Shown in pieces: positions 8,311 to 17,824 of a DNA stretch of 64,000 nucleotides (positions within the stretch are counted from its first letter, which is position 1; every line of letters begins with the position of its first letter). This stretch comes from Thalassospiraceae bacterium LMO-SO8 (GTDB taxonomy: Bacteria > Pseudomonadota > Alphaproteobacteria > Rhodospirillales > Casp-alpha2), in the NCBI GenBank assembly GCA_031655335.1, contig CP134226.1, positions 2,622,001-2,686,000 of the forward strand, given 5' to 3'. Under the pieces are notes generated by a model, which was not told where the DNA came from, did no database searches, and worked only from the letters and a program-made list of their open reading frames with translations. The position numbers were made by a program, and so were the translations under genes.

Positions 8311-9714
8311 CTAGGCCGCGCCGCGCGTCGGCGGGTTGACGACGCGTGCCTTCGGCAGATGGATGCGGGCCGTCGTGCCTGTCCCGGGGGTACTGTCCAG
8401 GGACACCCGGCCGCCGTGCAGTTCGACCAGCGATTTCACCAACGTCAGGCCGAGCCCAGATCCCCGGCGGGAAGCAACGTATTCATGGGCTCTGCGCTGC
8501 GCGAAGGGCTCGAATATCCGGGCAAGGTCGGGTTCGGCGATCCCGATGCCGGTATCCGCCACGGTAATCACGCATTCCCCGGCGTCGTCGAGGGCGACGG
8601 ACAGATCGATGCGACCGCCGGGACGCGTGAATTTCACGGCATTGGACAGCAAATTGAGGACCGATTGATAAATCGCCCGCCGGTCGGCGTGAACGAACAG
8701 GCCCGTTTCAAGGCCGTGGGCCTCAAGGGTCAGTGGGGTCGAGGCCTCCCATCCCTTGACGACCTGGAGCGCGCCATGGACGCATTTGCCGATGTCGAAA
8801 TCGCTTTCCGTCAGCTCGTACTTGCCGAAGTCGATCTTCGACAGGTCGAGCACATCGTTGACCAGGGACAGCAGATGATCGCCGCTGTCGTAGATGTCCT
8901 GCACGTATTCCCGGTGCTTGGGGTTCTCCAGCGGACCCAGATCGCCGCGCAACAGAACCTGGGTCAGTCCCTGGATCGAATTCAAGGGCGTGCGGAACTC
9001 GTGACTCATATGGGCGAGGAACCGCCCCTTGGCCCGCTCCGCCTCGCGCGCGCGGTTGCGTTCGATGTTGAGAACGTGGTTCTGGCGGCGCAATTGCAGG
9101 GCCGTCCAGATGGCGACGCCGGCGGGAAGGCTGAGCGCCAGAATGGCCAGTCCCGCGGCGCGCCATCCGAACGTCCGGAAATCGGCACGCAGCGCCGCCG
9201 TTTCCGCGGTGCGGTCCATGTAGACCTCGGCGACCGCGACCATGCGTTCGTTGCGCCATACAGGCACATAGGTTTCTGCGTAGACGTCCGGGCGGTCGGG
9301 CTTGAGCCTGCCGTCCTCCAACTCGGAATAGGGCTCGCCCGTTTCAACCACCGAGAGCGCCTTCCAATTGTCCTCGCCCACTGTCGGATTGTTGGCGAGA
9401 TCCGTGTGCAGGTCGTCGGAGATCAGCCGAATGCGGCCCTTGGTGTCGAACAGCTTGAACCGAAAGATGTCGCCGAACCCCCGCACGCCGTTGAGAAACT
9501 GCTGCTCCTCTCCGCTGAGCGGGGCACCCTTGGCGATGTCCTCGATCCGGTTCATGCGGTTGCCGATGTAGCCGGCCCAGGCGATCGAGGTGCGTTCCGC
9601 CTGCTCAATCACAATCCGCTCAAGGGTCGCGTTGAAGGTTGTGACGCCGACAAAAATCAGCACGGCGAAAACACCCAGCGCAAGCGCGACGATCGGGACG
9701 AGCCGGTGTTTCAA
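8311..9714 (-). CDS. Membrane sensor histidine kinase
   Basis: This 467-residue histidine kinase has a first membrane helix at about 5-27, a ~150-residue periplasmic sensor region, a second helix near 185-205 and a short coiled linker. The transmitter follows: H-box AHMSHEFRTPLNSI near 235, N-box LLSNAVKF near 345, G1 VADTGIGIAE near 385, F-box FEPFAQRR and G2 GSGLGLTLVKSL near 420. There is no obvious HAMP or PAS domain. The best start is the TTG at 9714, because an upstream ATG is out of frame and hits a stop at once. No adjacent response regulator is present, so it is an orphan kinase. The periplasmic ligand is unknown. Confidence 0.9.
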   Translation of the reverse strand: MKHRLVPIVALALGVFAVLIFVGVTTFNATLERIVIEQAERTSIAWAGYIGNRMNRIEDIAKGAPLSGEEQQFLNGVRGFGDIFRFKLFDTKGRIRLISDDLHTDLANNPTVGEDNWKALSVVETGEPYSELEDGRLKPDRPDVYAETYVPVWRNERMVAVAEVYMDRTAETAALRADFRTFGWRAAGLAILALSLPAGVAIWTALQLRRQNHVLNIERNRAREAERAKGRFLAHMSHEFRTPLNSIQGLTQVLLRGDLGPLENPKHREYVQDIYDSGDHLLSLVNDVLDLSKIDFGKYELTESDFDIGKCVHGALQVVKGWEASTPLTLEAHGLETGLFVHADRRAIYQSVLNLLSNAVKFTRPGGRIDLSVALDDAGECVITVADTGIGIAEPDLARIFEPFAQRRAHEYVASRRGSGLGLTLVKSLVELHGGRVSLDSTPGTGTTARIHLPKARVVNPPTRGAA

Positions 9715-9838
9715 AAAATCATATCCGCGTAGATGGCAAGTTTCTGGAATCTAAGACATTATAACCGTTGGCGGCCTGAGCGCATATATAACCAAAGGCT
9801 GATCGGTGATGGTCTGAAAGGGGCGGGCGGGGAGAACG

Positions 9839-10402
9839 ATGAGCGGTCGGTTTGCCTTATTGGTTTGTATTCTGGTTCTGGCCGTTCATCCGCTCGGTGC
9901 GGATCCCCGGTCTCCTCTGGCGGTGCTGTCCGGGGGCGGACACTTCGTCATGGTGCGTCACGCCCTGGCCCCGGGTGGCGGGGATCCGAAAGGGTTCACG
10001 CTGGACGACTGTTCGACACAGCGCAATCTGAACGATGTGGGACGCGCCCAGGCGCGGCGTATCGGAGAAACATTCCGCGCCGGAGGGATCGCGCAGGCGC
10101 GGGTGTTCACCAGCCAATGGTGCCGTTGCCGGGACACGGCGGCGGGCATGGCGCTTGGCCCGGTCGTGGCATTGCCGATTCTGAACTCATATCATCGGGA
10201 ACCCAATCAGAAGGACAGCCGGCTCGCGGAGCTTCGTAAATGGATTGCCGAACAGCCGCTGGACCAACCGACGGTTCTGGTCACGCATTTCACGGTGATC
10301 TCGGGGCTGATAGGCATCGGCCCCCGGCCCGGTGACATCGTCATCGTGCGGCGTGACGGCGACGGCCGCTTCACGGTTGTCGCAACGGTGACGATGGACT
10401 GA
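9839..10402 (+). CDS. Secreted histidine phosphatase superfamily protein
   Basis: This 187-residue protein has an N-terminal signal peptide or anchor (SGRFALLVCILVLAVHPLGA) followed by a SixA/phosphoglycerate-mutase-like domain. The phosphoacceptor motif is VMVRHALAPG (RHA in place of RHG). The second conserved Arg is in FTSQWCRCRDTA and the C-terminal catalytic His in LVTHFTVISG. It is short for the family and probably works in the periplasm on a phosphoester that cannot be predicted. It is divergent from the upstream sensor kinase with a 124-base gap. The ATG at 9839 is the only reasonable start. Confidence 0.85.
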   Translation: MSGRFALLVCILVLAVHPLGADPRSPLAVLSGGGHFVMVRHALAPGGGDPKGFTLDDCSTQRNLNDVGRAQARRIGETFRAGGIAQARVFTSQWCRCRDTAAGMALGPVVALPILNSYHREPNQKDSRLAELRKWIAEQPLDQPTVLVTHFTVISGLIGIGPRPGDIVIVRRDGDGRFTVVATVTMD

Positions 10403-10418
10403 TCGGAAATCTGGGAGT

Positions 10419-10439
10419 GGCAAGGAAACCGTCCTTGCC
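10419..10439. terminator. Possible terminator hairpin between convergent genes
   Basis: A 7-bp perfect stem, GGCAAGG (10419-10425) and CCTTGCC (10433-10439), lies in the 44-base gap between convergent genes. It has no T-run, so it is only a weak candidate. Confidence 0.4.
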
Positions 10440-10446
10440 GGCGGGG

Positions 10447-10659
10447 TCAGCTGGCGGTCGAACCGGATCGCTGGGGAAGGGGGGCGTCGTTGCGCCAGGC
10501 GCTCGATCCCTTGCAGCGCGGGCAGATCCGTTCTCCGGACCAAGCGCTCATGAACCGGGTCTCGCACCGAAGACAGGTCCGCGTCTTGGGCCGGTCGGAG
10601 GAAACCTGGCCGCCGTCGGCGTCCGTTTCATAATCCTTGGTGTCAATGGCGTCGGTCAC
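10447..10659 (-). CDS. Small zinc-ribbon protein
   Basis: This 70-residue soluble protein has two CxxC knuckles, CLRC near residue 29 and CPRC near 46, separated by 13 residues. That is a compact zinc ribbon of the kind found in small nucleic-acid-binding or transcription-associated proteins. The flanks are acidic at the N-terminus and Ser/Arg-rich at the C-terminus. The start is GTG at 10659 with AGAGAAG just upstream. It lies next to two other small minus-strand genes (Lys/Glu-rich protein and cold-shock protein). A role in RNA or DNA binding is inferred only from the motif. Confidence 0.75.
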   Translation of the reverse strand: MTDAIDTKDYETDADGGQVSSDRPKTRTCLRCETRFMSAWSGERICPRCKGSSAWRNDAPLPQRSGSTAS

Positions 10660-10718
10660 GGGGCTTCTCTTCGTTCAATATCTTCGTACAAATGCCGCGT
10701 TCAACGGGCCGTGCGGCC

Positions 10719-11030
10719 TCAGAAGCGATGGAATTGGGGCAAGTTGCCGGCGGGCTTCTTCTTGCCTGCCTTGATGGGCTTCACGGTCGTTGCGGCCGTC
10801 GCGGCCTTGGCGGGTTTTGCCGGCTTGGCGGCGGCTTCGCGTTCGGCCTCTTCGCGCTCGACGGCTTCCTTGGCCAGACGCTGCGCCTTCAGTTTGGCCA
10901 CGTGCTGGGATTTCTCGTCGCGCTCGCGCTCTTTATCCTCGAGCACTTTTTTGTTCTTTTTCTGAGTGGCGAGAAATTCGTCTTCCGCTCGTGAACGGGC
11001 GGTCGTGCGTTGGCGGGGCGATGTCGACAC
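10719..11030 (-). CDS. Small Lys/Glu/Ala-rich coiled-coil protein
   Basis: This 103-residue highly charged protein has a central long helix (about 10-65) rich in Lys, Glu and Arg (KNKKVLEDKERERDEK), then an Ala/Lys/Pro tail (AAAKPAKPAKAATAA) and a basic C-terminus. The tail resembles histone H1-like or ribosome-associated basic tails. The start is taken as the GTG at 11030, because AAAGGAG lies seven bases upstream; sequence upstream of that in frame is unlike protein. I recognise no family. It sits 112 bases downstream of the cold-shock gene and 59 bases upstream of the zinc-ribbon gene, all on the minus strand. Confidence 0.7.
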   Translation of the reverse strand: MSTSPRQRTTARSRAEDEFLATQKKNKKVLEDKERERDEKSQHVAKLKAQRLAKEAVEREEAEREAAAKPAKPAKAATAATTVKPIKAGKKKPAGNLPQFHRF

Positions 11031-11098
11031 GGGGGCTCTCCTTTGCTGTAACGAAGGTGGAGGCAGCATGAAATGCAGACACCCCGCGGACGATTGAG

Positions 11099-11128
11099 CC
11101 CGCCCCCGGCCCAAAAGCAGGGGGCGGG
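11099..11128 (-). terminator. GC-rich hairpin after the cold-shock gene
   Basis: The 9-bp stem CCCGCCCCC (11099-11107) and GGGGGCGGG (11120-11128) has a 12-base loop and lies 14 bases after the csp stop codon on the minus strand. There is no U-tract, so it may act as a 3'-end stabiliser or partial terminator before the coiled-coil gene. Confidence 0.5.
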
Positions 11129-11142
11129 ATCTCAGACGTTAG

Positions 11143-11352
11143 TTAGTCGGCGATCGACAGGTTCTCAGCAGAGGACTTGCCGTTCTGCCCGGCCTGGAGG
11201 TCATAGGTGACCTTCTGGCCTTCGCGCAGGGAATGAATGCCGGCGCGTTCGACGGCGGAGATATGCACGAAGGCATCCTTCGAGCCGTCGTCGGGCTGAA
11301 TGAAGCCGAAACCCTTGTTCGGGTTAAACCATTTCACGGTACCAGTAGCCAT
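11143..11352 (-). CDS. Cold-shock protein (CspA family)
   Basis: This 69-residue single cold-shock domain is an OB fold that binds single-stranded RNA/DNA and melts mRNA structure. RNP1 is KGFGFIQ near residue 13 and RNP2 is DAFVHISAV near 26, in the normal order and length for CspA proteins. GAGGAAA lies 6 bases before the ATG. The gene is preceded by a ~395-base AT-rich non-coding stretch, consistent with the long structured leaders typical of temperature-regulated csp mRNAs. A hairpin follows the stop. Confidence 0.96.
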   Translation of the reverse strand: MATGTVKWFNPNKGFGFIQPDDGSKDAFVHISAVERAGIHSLREGQKVTYDLQAGQNGKSSAENLSIAD

Positions 11353-11747
11353 TGTCGTTTTCCTCGTTCAATGGGTGAAGCAAATGCGCCCCGCACCATG
11401 CGCGGCGCGGCGTTTTAACGTTCACATTGTCAGGGGATAACGAAGCTACCCGGCGAACCGGTATCTAAGATCGACATAACAAATGTAACACGTATGAGCC
11501 ATATGGGGGTGAAAAGGCCCAAAAGTCAATGGTCTGGCTTCCCGTGTTGTCGTCGCGAAGCCGTCGATAGCCTTGAAAAAAATCAAAAATTTCCGAAAAG
11601 GACGATTTTTAACAACGGCCTACAGTCGATTTCATGAGTATTTAAGGAAGCCCGGCCGGATAAATAAAATTTTGCGATTGTTCGCATTGTTATTTTTCAA
11701 TTCTGGGAAATTCACCGCGCCAAGCCAAGCATTGCGCGATTGACCGA
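11353..11747. other. 395-base AT-rich non-coding region upstream of csp
   Basis: No coding potential is visible. The stretch is clearly richer in A/T than its neighbours (11570-11720 holds runs such as AAAAAAATCAAAAATTT). It should contain the csp promoter and 5' leader on the minus strand. A short dyad TGCGA-ttgt-TCGCA lies at 11673-11686. I could not assign a specific promoter with confidence. Confidence 0.6.
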
Positions 11748-12776
11748 TTAGAAACCATAGACGAGCGAGGCCTTGGTCAGGGTGTCCGTGGCCTCGGTTC
11801 CCGCCGGCGCGCCCGAGTTATGCTCCAGGTGATAGGACAGGCGCCCGGACAGGCTGCCGATGATCGTCATGGTCAGGGCGGCGGTGTTTTCGGTGATCGT
11901 CCGCTCCTCCCCCCATGTTATCGACGCTTTGTTGGAGAAGGTGGCGTTATCCGACATCTGCCAGCGCAGTTCGAGCCCGCCCCGCGCGCCGGGTTCGACG
12001 AGTTGTTTTTCCGTCGCCTTCACTTCGCTGAGACGGAGGGCGGGGCCGGCGGTCACCTCAAGGTCGAGGTCGTCCGACTGGATGACCTTGTAGCCTAGCC
12101 CGCCGGCCTGGGTCAGTTCGTAGGTGAAGCCGCTGAACCGATCGTCGTCGTAATCGATCAACCCGAAAACGAAAGCGCGGTCCGTGAAGAGATATTTCGC
12201 AGTGCCGCCCAGGCGCAAATGCTGGGTGTTGATGGTGCCGGCGTCCTTGGCGAAATCGTAACTTGCCGTTGCTTCGGCTTCCCATCGTCCACGGGTGTAG
12301 CCGACCTTGGCCGCCGCGTTGACCTCTTCCGTTTCCGTGTTGCCTGTGGCGCGCCCGCCACCCAGTTCGATTTCGCCCGACCATTGGCCCGGTACGCCGC
12401 GGGGGGGTATGGGCGGGGCGGCGGCTGTGCCGCCGGTTGTCACGGAGGTGCCGTTCGCGGCGGCGCTGATGCGGTCGCTAAAGGCAGGGAAGGCGGCGGC
12501 GGCGGCGGCGACCAGGTCGTCCCGGTGCCGAGGGGCCGAGGTGACCGCATGGGTCACCAGGCTTTCCAACTGGCGGGGTTCGGACGCAATGGCGGACACC
12601 AGCGTCAGTTTCAGGCCGGCGATATCATCGCGGTGGGCGGCCTCGGCCATGCGGGAAAAGGCAGCGGTTCCTTCATTTCCCGTTGCCGCGCGAAGGGTGG
12701 ACGCACCCGAAAGGAAGGTGGCGAGAATCAATAAAAACAGTCCCGCCCCGACGGGCGGGTTGGAGAACTTGGGCAT
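11748..12776 (-). CDS. DUF481 outer-membrane beta-barrel protein
   Basis: This 342-residue protein has a Sec signal peptide (cleavage near STLRA|AT) and a helical segment of about 70 residues with an Ala-rich stretch. The ~210-residue C-terminal domain carries the alternating beta strands of DUF481/YdiY-like (salt-stress-induced) outer-membrane proteins: WSGEIELGGGRATGNTE near 130, and a final strand ending in Phe (SLVYGF), the usual barrel-insertion signal. The role of the family is not settled. The helical insert between signal and barrel is an addition to the minimal family. It faces the 395-base AT-rich region and has no obvious operon partner. Confidence 0.87.
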   Translation of the reverse strand: MPKFSNPPVGAGLFLLILATFLSGASTLRAATGNEGTAAFSRMAEAAHRDDIAGLKLTLVSAIASEPRQLESLVTHAVTSAPRHRDDLVAAAAAAFPAFSDRISAAANGTSVTTGGTAAAPPIPPRGVPGQWSGEIELGGGRATGNTETEEVNAAAKVGYTRGRWEAEATASYDFAKDAGTINTQHLRLGGTAKYLFTDRAFVFGLIDYDDDRFSGFTYELTQAGGLGYKVIQSDDLDLEVTAGPALRLSEVKATEKQLVEPGARGGLELRWQMSDNATFSNKASITWGEERTITENTAALTMTIIGSLSGRLSYHLEHNSGAPAGTEATDTLTKASLVYGF

Positions 12777-12963
12777 GACGATCCTAATTTTCTGTGTTCA
12801 GCGCCGGCGGCGGGGCCGGCGCGTCGCCCCGCGGTTCGGCACGCGGAGGAGGAACGAAACGGTCGTTTCCGCACGGAAACGGCCGGGACGATCATGTGCG
12901 ACCGTCCCACAGGGCCTAACACGGCCTCATGCCCGAATGCAAATTCGCCCGGAAAAACCCGGG

Positions 12964-14187
12964 TCAGCCGCGCGGCGGCCAGTTCATCTGGCGGCGCAGT
13001 TCCGTGCGCGCGATCTGGCGGCGGTGGACCTCGTCGGGGCCGTCGGCGAACTTGAGCGCCCGCATGCGCGCCCAGTAATAGGCCAAGGGCGTGTCCTGGC
13101 ACATGCCGGCGCCGCCGAAGGCCTGGATCGCGCGGTCGACGACCGCCAGCGCCATGTTGGGAGCGGCGACCTTGATCATGGCGATCTCCTGGCGGGCCGC
13201 CTTGTTGCCGACCTCGTCCATCATCCAGGCGGCCTTGAGGACCAGCAGGCGGCACATTTCGATCTCGATGCGGCTCTGGGCGATGCGTTCCTGGGTTACG
13301 CCGCGGTCGGCCAGGGCCTTGCCCCAGGTTTCCCGCTCGGTCGCGCGCTTGCACATCATTTCCAGCGCCCGTTCGGCGATGCCGATGATGCGCATGCAGT
13401 GATGGATGCGCCCCGGGCCCAGGCGCCCCTGGGCGATCTCGAACCCGCGCCCTTCGCCCAGCAGCATGTTACCGGCGGGCACGCGGACGTTGTCGAACAC
13501 GACCTCGCCGTGGCCGTGGGGCGCGTCGTCGAAGCCCATGACGTCCAGCATGCGCAGGACCGTCACCCCGGGCGTGTCGACCGGCACCAGGATCATCGAC
13601 TGCTGGCGGTAGGTTTCGGCGTCGGGGTCGTTCTTGCCCATGACGATCATGACCTTGCAGTGGGGCGATCCGATGCCCGACGTCCACCACTTGCGCCCGT
13701 TGATGACGTAGTGGTCGCCGTCCCGGCGGATGCTGGTCTTGATGTTGGTCGCGTCCGACGACGCCACATCCGGTTCGGTCATGGCGAAGGCGGATCGGAT
13801 GTCCCCGGCCAGCAGGGGTTTCAGCCATTGTTCCTTTTGATCCGCGTCGCCGTAGCGGACCAGGGTTTCCATGTTGCCCGTGTCGGGGGCGGAGCAGTTG
13901 AAGACCTCGGGCGCCCAGGGCACGCGGCCCATGATTTCGCACAGTGGCGCGTATTCCAGATTGGTCAGCCCGGCGCCCAATTCGCTTTCCGGCAGGAACA
14001 GGTTCCACAGGCCGGCGGCCTTGGCCTTGGCCTTCAGATCCTCGACGATGGGCAGAACCTTCCACCGGGTATCGCCGCCCGCAAGCTGTTCCTGATAGAG
14101 CGCCTCGTTGGGATAAACCTCGGCCTCCATGAAGGCTGCGAGCCTGTCCGCCAGTTCAACGGTGCGGGGGGAGGGGGTGAAATCCAT
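12964..14187 (-). CDS. Acyl-CoA dehydrogenase of the ACAD10/11 type
   Basis: This 407-residue acyl-CoA dehydrogenase has the flavin loop [15 protein letters not shown] near residue 150, [11 protein letters not shown] near 178, and the C-terminal [13 protein letters not shown] and [14 protein letters not shown] motifs. The last is typical of the ACAD10/ACAD11 branch and bacterial relatives such as LvaC. In mammals that branch is fused to an APH-type kinase domain; here the kinase is a separate gene 5 kb away (7186-8241). It would desaturate, or eliminate phosphate from, a (4-phospho)acyl-CoA; the latter is inference. It is divergent from the acyl-CoA ligase gene, with a 216-base shared promoter region. 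Confidence 0.93.
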   Translation of the reverse strand: MDFTPSPRTVELADRLAAFMEAEVYPNEALYQEQLAGGDTRWKVLPIVEDLKAKAKAAGLWNLFLPESELGAGLTNLEYAPLCEIMGRVPWAPEVFNCSAPDTGNMETLVRYGDADQKEQWLKPLLAGDIRSAFAMTEPDVASSDATNIKTSIRRDGDHYVINGRKWWTSGIGSPHCKVMIVMGKNDPDAETYRQQSMILVPVDTPGVTVLRMLDVMGFDDAPHGHGEVVFDNVRVPAGNMLLGEGRGFEIAQGRLGPGRIHHCMRIIGIAERALEMMCKRATERETWGKALADRGVTQERIAQSRIEIEMCRLLVLKAAWMMDEVGNKAARQEIAMIKVAAPNMALAVVDRAIQAFGGAGMCQDTPLAYYWARMRALKFADGPDEVHRRQIARTELRRQMNWPPRG

Positions 14188-14403
14188 GGCGGTGTCCTTG
14201 GGTCTTTATCGATGGTCTGGTGGAAAGCGTGAGAAGTGTTAGCGCATCGCCCGGCGAATACAAGGCCCGCCCGGCCTCCGTTTCGCACTGCGAACCGTAC
14301 TTTCATGGGTGCTTGATCTTGGCCGCGGCGTGCCGCCATAGTCCGAAAAACCCGGGTGCAATGTCTGGGATAAAGGCCAATGCCGCATGAAGGAGGAACA
14401 CCC

Positions 14404-16056
<1,653 letters not shown>

Positions 16057-16130
16057 AACAGCACACCATTTTCACCTGATCGCGCCATGCTAAAGTTCCG
16101 GAAAGATCCAATCCGGGAGGAGACAATAAA

Positions 16131-17795
16131 ATGAAACGCGCCGCCGATGCCTTGGTGGATACACTGGTGCTGCACGGTGTCGACCGTGTGTTCTGCGTGC
16201 CGGGAGAAAGCTACCTTGCGGTGCTGGACGCCCTGCATGACTGCGACGACATCCAGGTCGTGTCCTGCCGCCACGAAGGCGGGGCCGGGTTCATGGCCGT
16301 CGCCGACGCCAAGTTGACGGGAGCGCCCGGCATTGCCCTGGTCAGCCGCGGGCCAGGGGCCTGCAATGCCGCCATCGCCGTGCACACGGCGGAACAGGAC
16401 GCGGTGCCGCTGGTTCTGTTCATCGGTCAGGTGCCGCGCGCCGACCTGGGCCGGGGGGCTTTTCAAGAGGTTGATTACAAGATCACCTTCGGCGACATGG
16501 CCAAGCATGTGGACGAGGTCCATGACCCCAAGAACCTGGCCAAGGTCGTCGCCCAGGCGTTTCAGATCGCCCAGGAAGGCACGCCCGGCCCCGTCGTCGT
16601 GGTCCTGCCCGAGGACATGCTGACCGACCCGGCGGAAGACACGGGCGTCAGCCCCATGGCGCTGGAAAAGCCCAAGGCGACGGACGCCCAGGTCAAGGCC
16701 GTGGCGGCGGCCGTCGGCCGCGCCACGCGGCCGGTATTGATCGCGGGCGGTATGCTGCGCGCCCCTTCGGCGCGGGCGGCGCTTCTGGCCTGTTCCGAGG
16801 CCTGGTCCCTGCCGGTCGCCGCCAGTTTCAAGAACCAGGACATCTTCCCCAACGAGCACGACCATTTCGCGGCCCATCTGGGGTACGGCGTGCCGGCCTC
16901 GATCCGCGAAACCTTGCAGGACGCGGACCTGATCGTCGCCGTCGGCACGCGCCTGGGCGACGTCACGACCCAGGGCTATCTGCTGCCCGAAGCGCCCCAG
17001 CCCAAACAACCCCTGATCCATGTCTATCCTGACGGCGAACACCTGGACCATGTGTTCGAAACGGCGCAGGCGGTCTGCGCCGATGCCGAGGATTTCATCG
17101 AACGGCTGGCGGCGATCACGCCGCCGCAGGCACCTCAGGGGCGGGGCGACTGGTTAAAGCGCCTGCGCGACGCCAACCGCAAGATGGCGGAGTGGAAGCC
17201 CTGGTCGGCGCCCGACGGCGTCAACTTCGGCCATGTCATCGCGGCCTTCCGCAACCAATTGAAGGACGACGCGGTCATCACCATGGACGCAGGCAACTTC
17301 AATTCCTGGGTCCATCGCTATTTCCCGTTCAAGCCGACGCAGGTTTTGCTGGGGGCGGTGTCCGGGGCCATGGGCCTGGGCGTGCCGTCGGCGGTGGCGG
17401 CGGCGCTGCGCCATCCGGACCGCCAGGTCGTTACCGTGTGCGGCGACGGCGGCACGCTGATGACCGGCAACGAGCTGGCGACCGCCGTGCAGTACGGAGC
17501 CCGGGTACGCATCTTCGTGTCCAACAACAAAAGCTACGGCACCATCCGCCTGCATCAGGAAAAATCCTTTCCCGGCCGCATCGAGGGGACCGATCTGGTC
17601 AACCCCGACTTCGCGAAATGGGCGGAAAGCTTCGGCGCCAAGGGCCTGCGCATCGACCGGGCCGAGGACGCGGATGACGTGCTCAAACAGGCCCTGGCCC
17701 ATGACGGCCCCGTGGTCATCGATGTTTCGGCATCGCTTGAACACATCAGCGCCTATACCAACCTGAACAGCCTGAAACCGGGCAAGGCCCAATAG
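16131..17795 (+). CDS. Thiamine-diphosphate-dependent enzyme (acetolactate synthase-like)
   Basis: This 554-residue enzyme has the three-domain ThDP fold. The cofactor-activating Glu lies in SCRHEGGAGFMAV near residue 47, the central Rossmann-like domain spans about 190-330, and the C-terminal ThDP domain carries GDGG followed about 27 residues later by NNKSYG (the GDG-xn-NN motif). It resembles the large-subunit acetolactate synthase/benzoylformate decarboxylase branch and is the size of family enzymes. It is not part of an ilvB-ilvN pair here; placement between an acyl-CoA ligase and beta-oxidation genes suggests a 2-oxoacid or 2-hydroxyacyl-CoA lyase. The reaction remains unassigned. Confidence 0.88.
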   Translation: MKRAADALVDTLVLHGVDRVFCVPGESYLAVLDALHDCDDIQVVSCRHEGGAGFMAVADAKLTGAPGIALVSRGPGACNAAIAVHTAEQDAVPLVLFIGQVPRADLGRGAFQEVDYKITFGDMAKHVDEVHDPKNLAKVVAQAFQIAQEGTPGPVVVVLPEDMLTDPAEDTGVSPMALEKPKATDAQVKAVAAAVGRATRPVLIAGGMLRAPSARAALLACSEAWSLPVAASFKNQDIFPNEHDHFAAHLGYGVPASIRETLQDADLIVAVGTRLGDVTTQGYLLPEAPQPKQPLIHVYPDGEHLDHVFETAQAVCADAEDFIERLAAITPPQAPQGRGDWLKRLRDANRKMAEWKPWSAPDGVNFGHVIAAFRNQLKDDAVITMDAGNFNSWVHRYFPFKPTQVLLGAVSGAMGLGVPSAVAAALRHPDRQVVTVCGDGGTLMTGNELATAVQYGARVRIFVSNNKSYGTIRLHQEKSFPGRIEGTDLVNPDFAKWAESFGAKGLRIDRAEDADDVLKQALAHDGPVVIDVSASLEHISAYTNLNSLKPGKAQ

Positions 17796-17824
17796 GTCTG
17801 CCGGTAAAACCAAAGGAAACCATC

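Noticed and set aside
12307-14232. Long plus-strand open frame of about 640 codons
   Set aside because: It runs antisense through the DUF481 and acyl-CoA dehydrogenase genes, has shadow composition (His/Asp/Gly/Arg-rich) and no domain.
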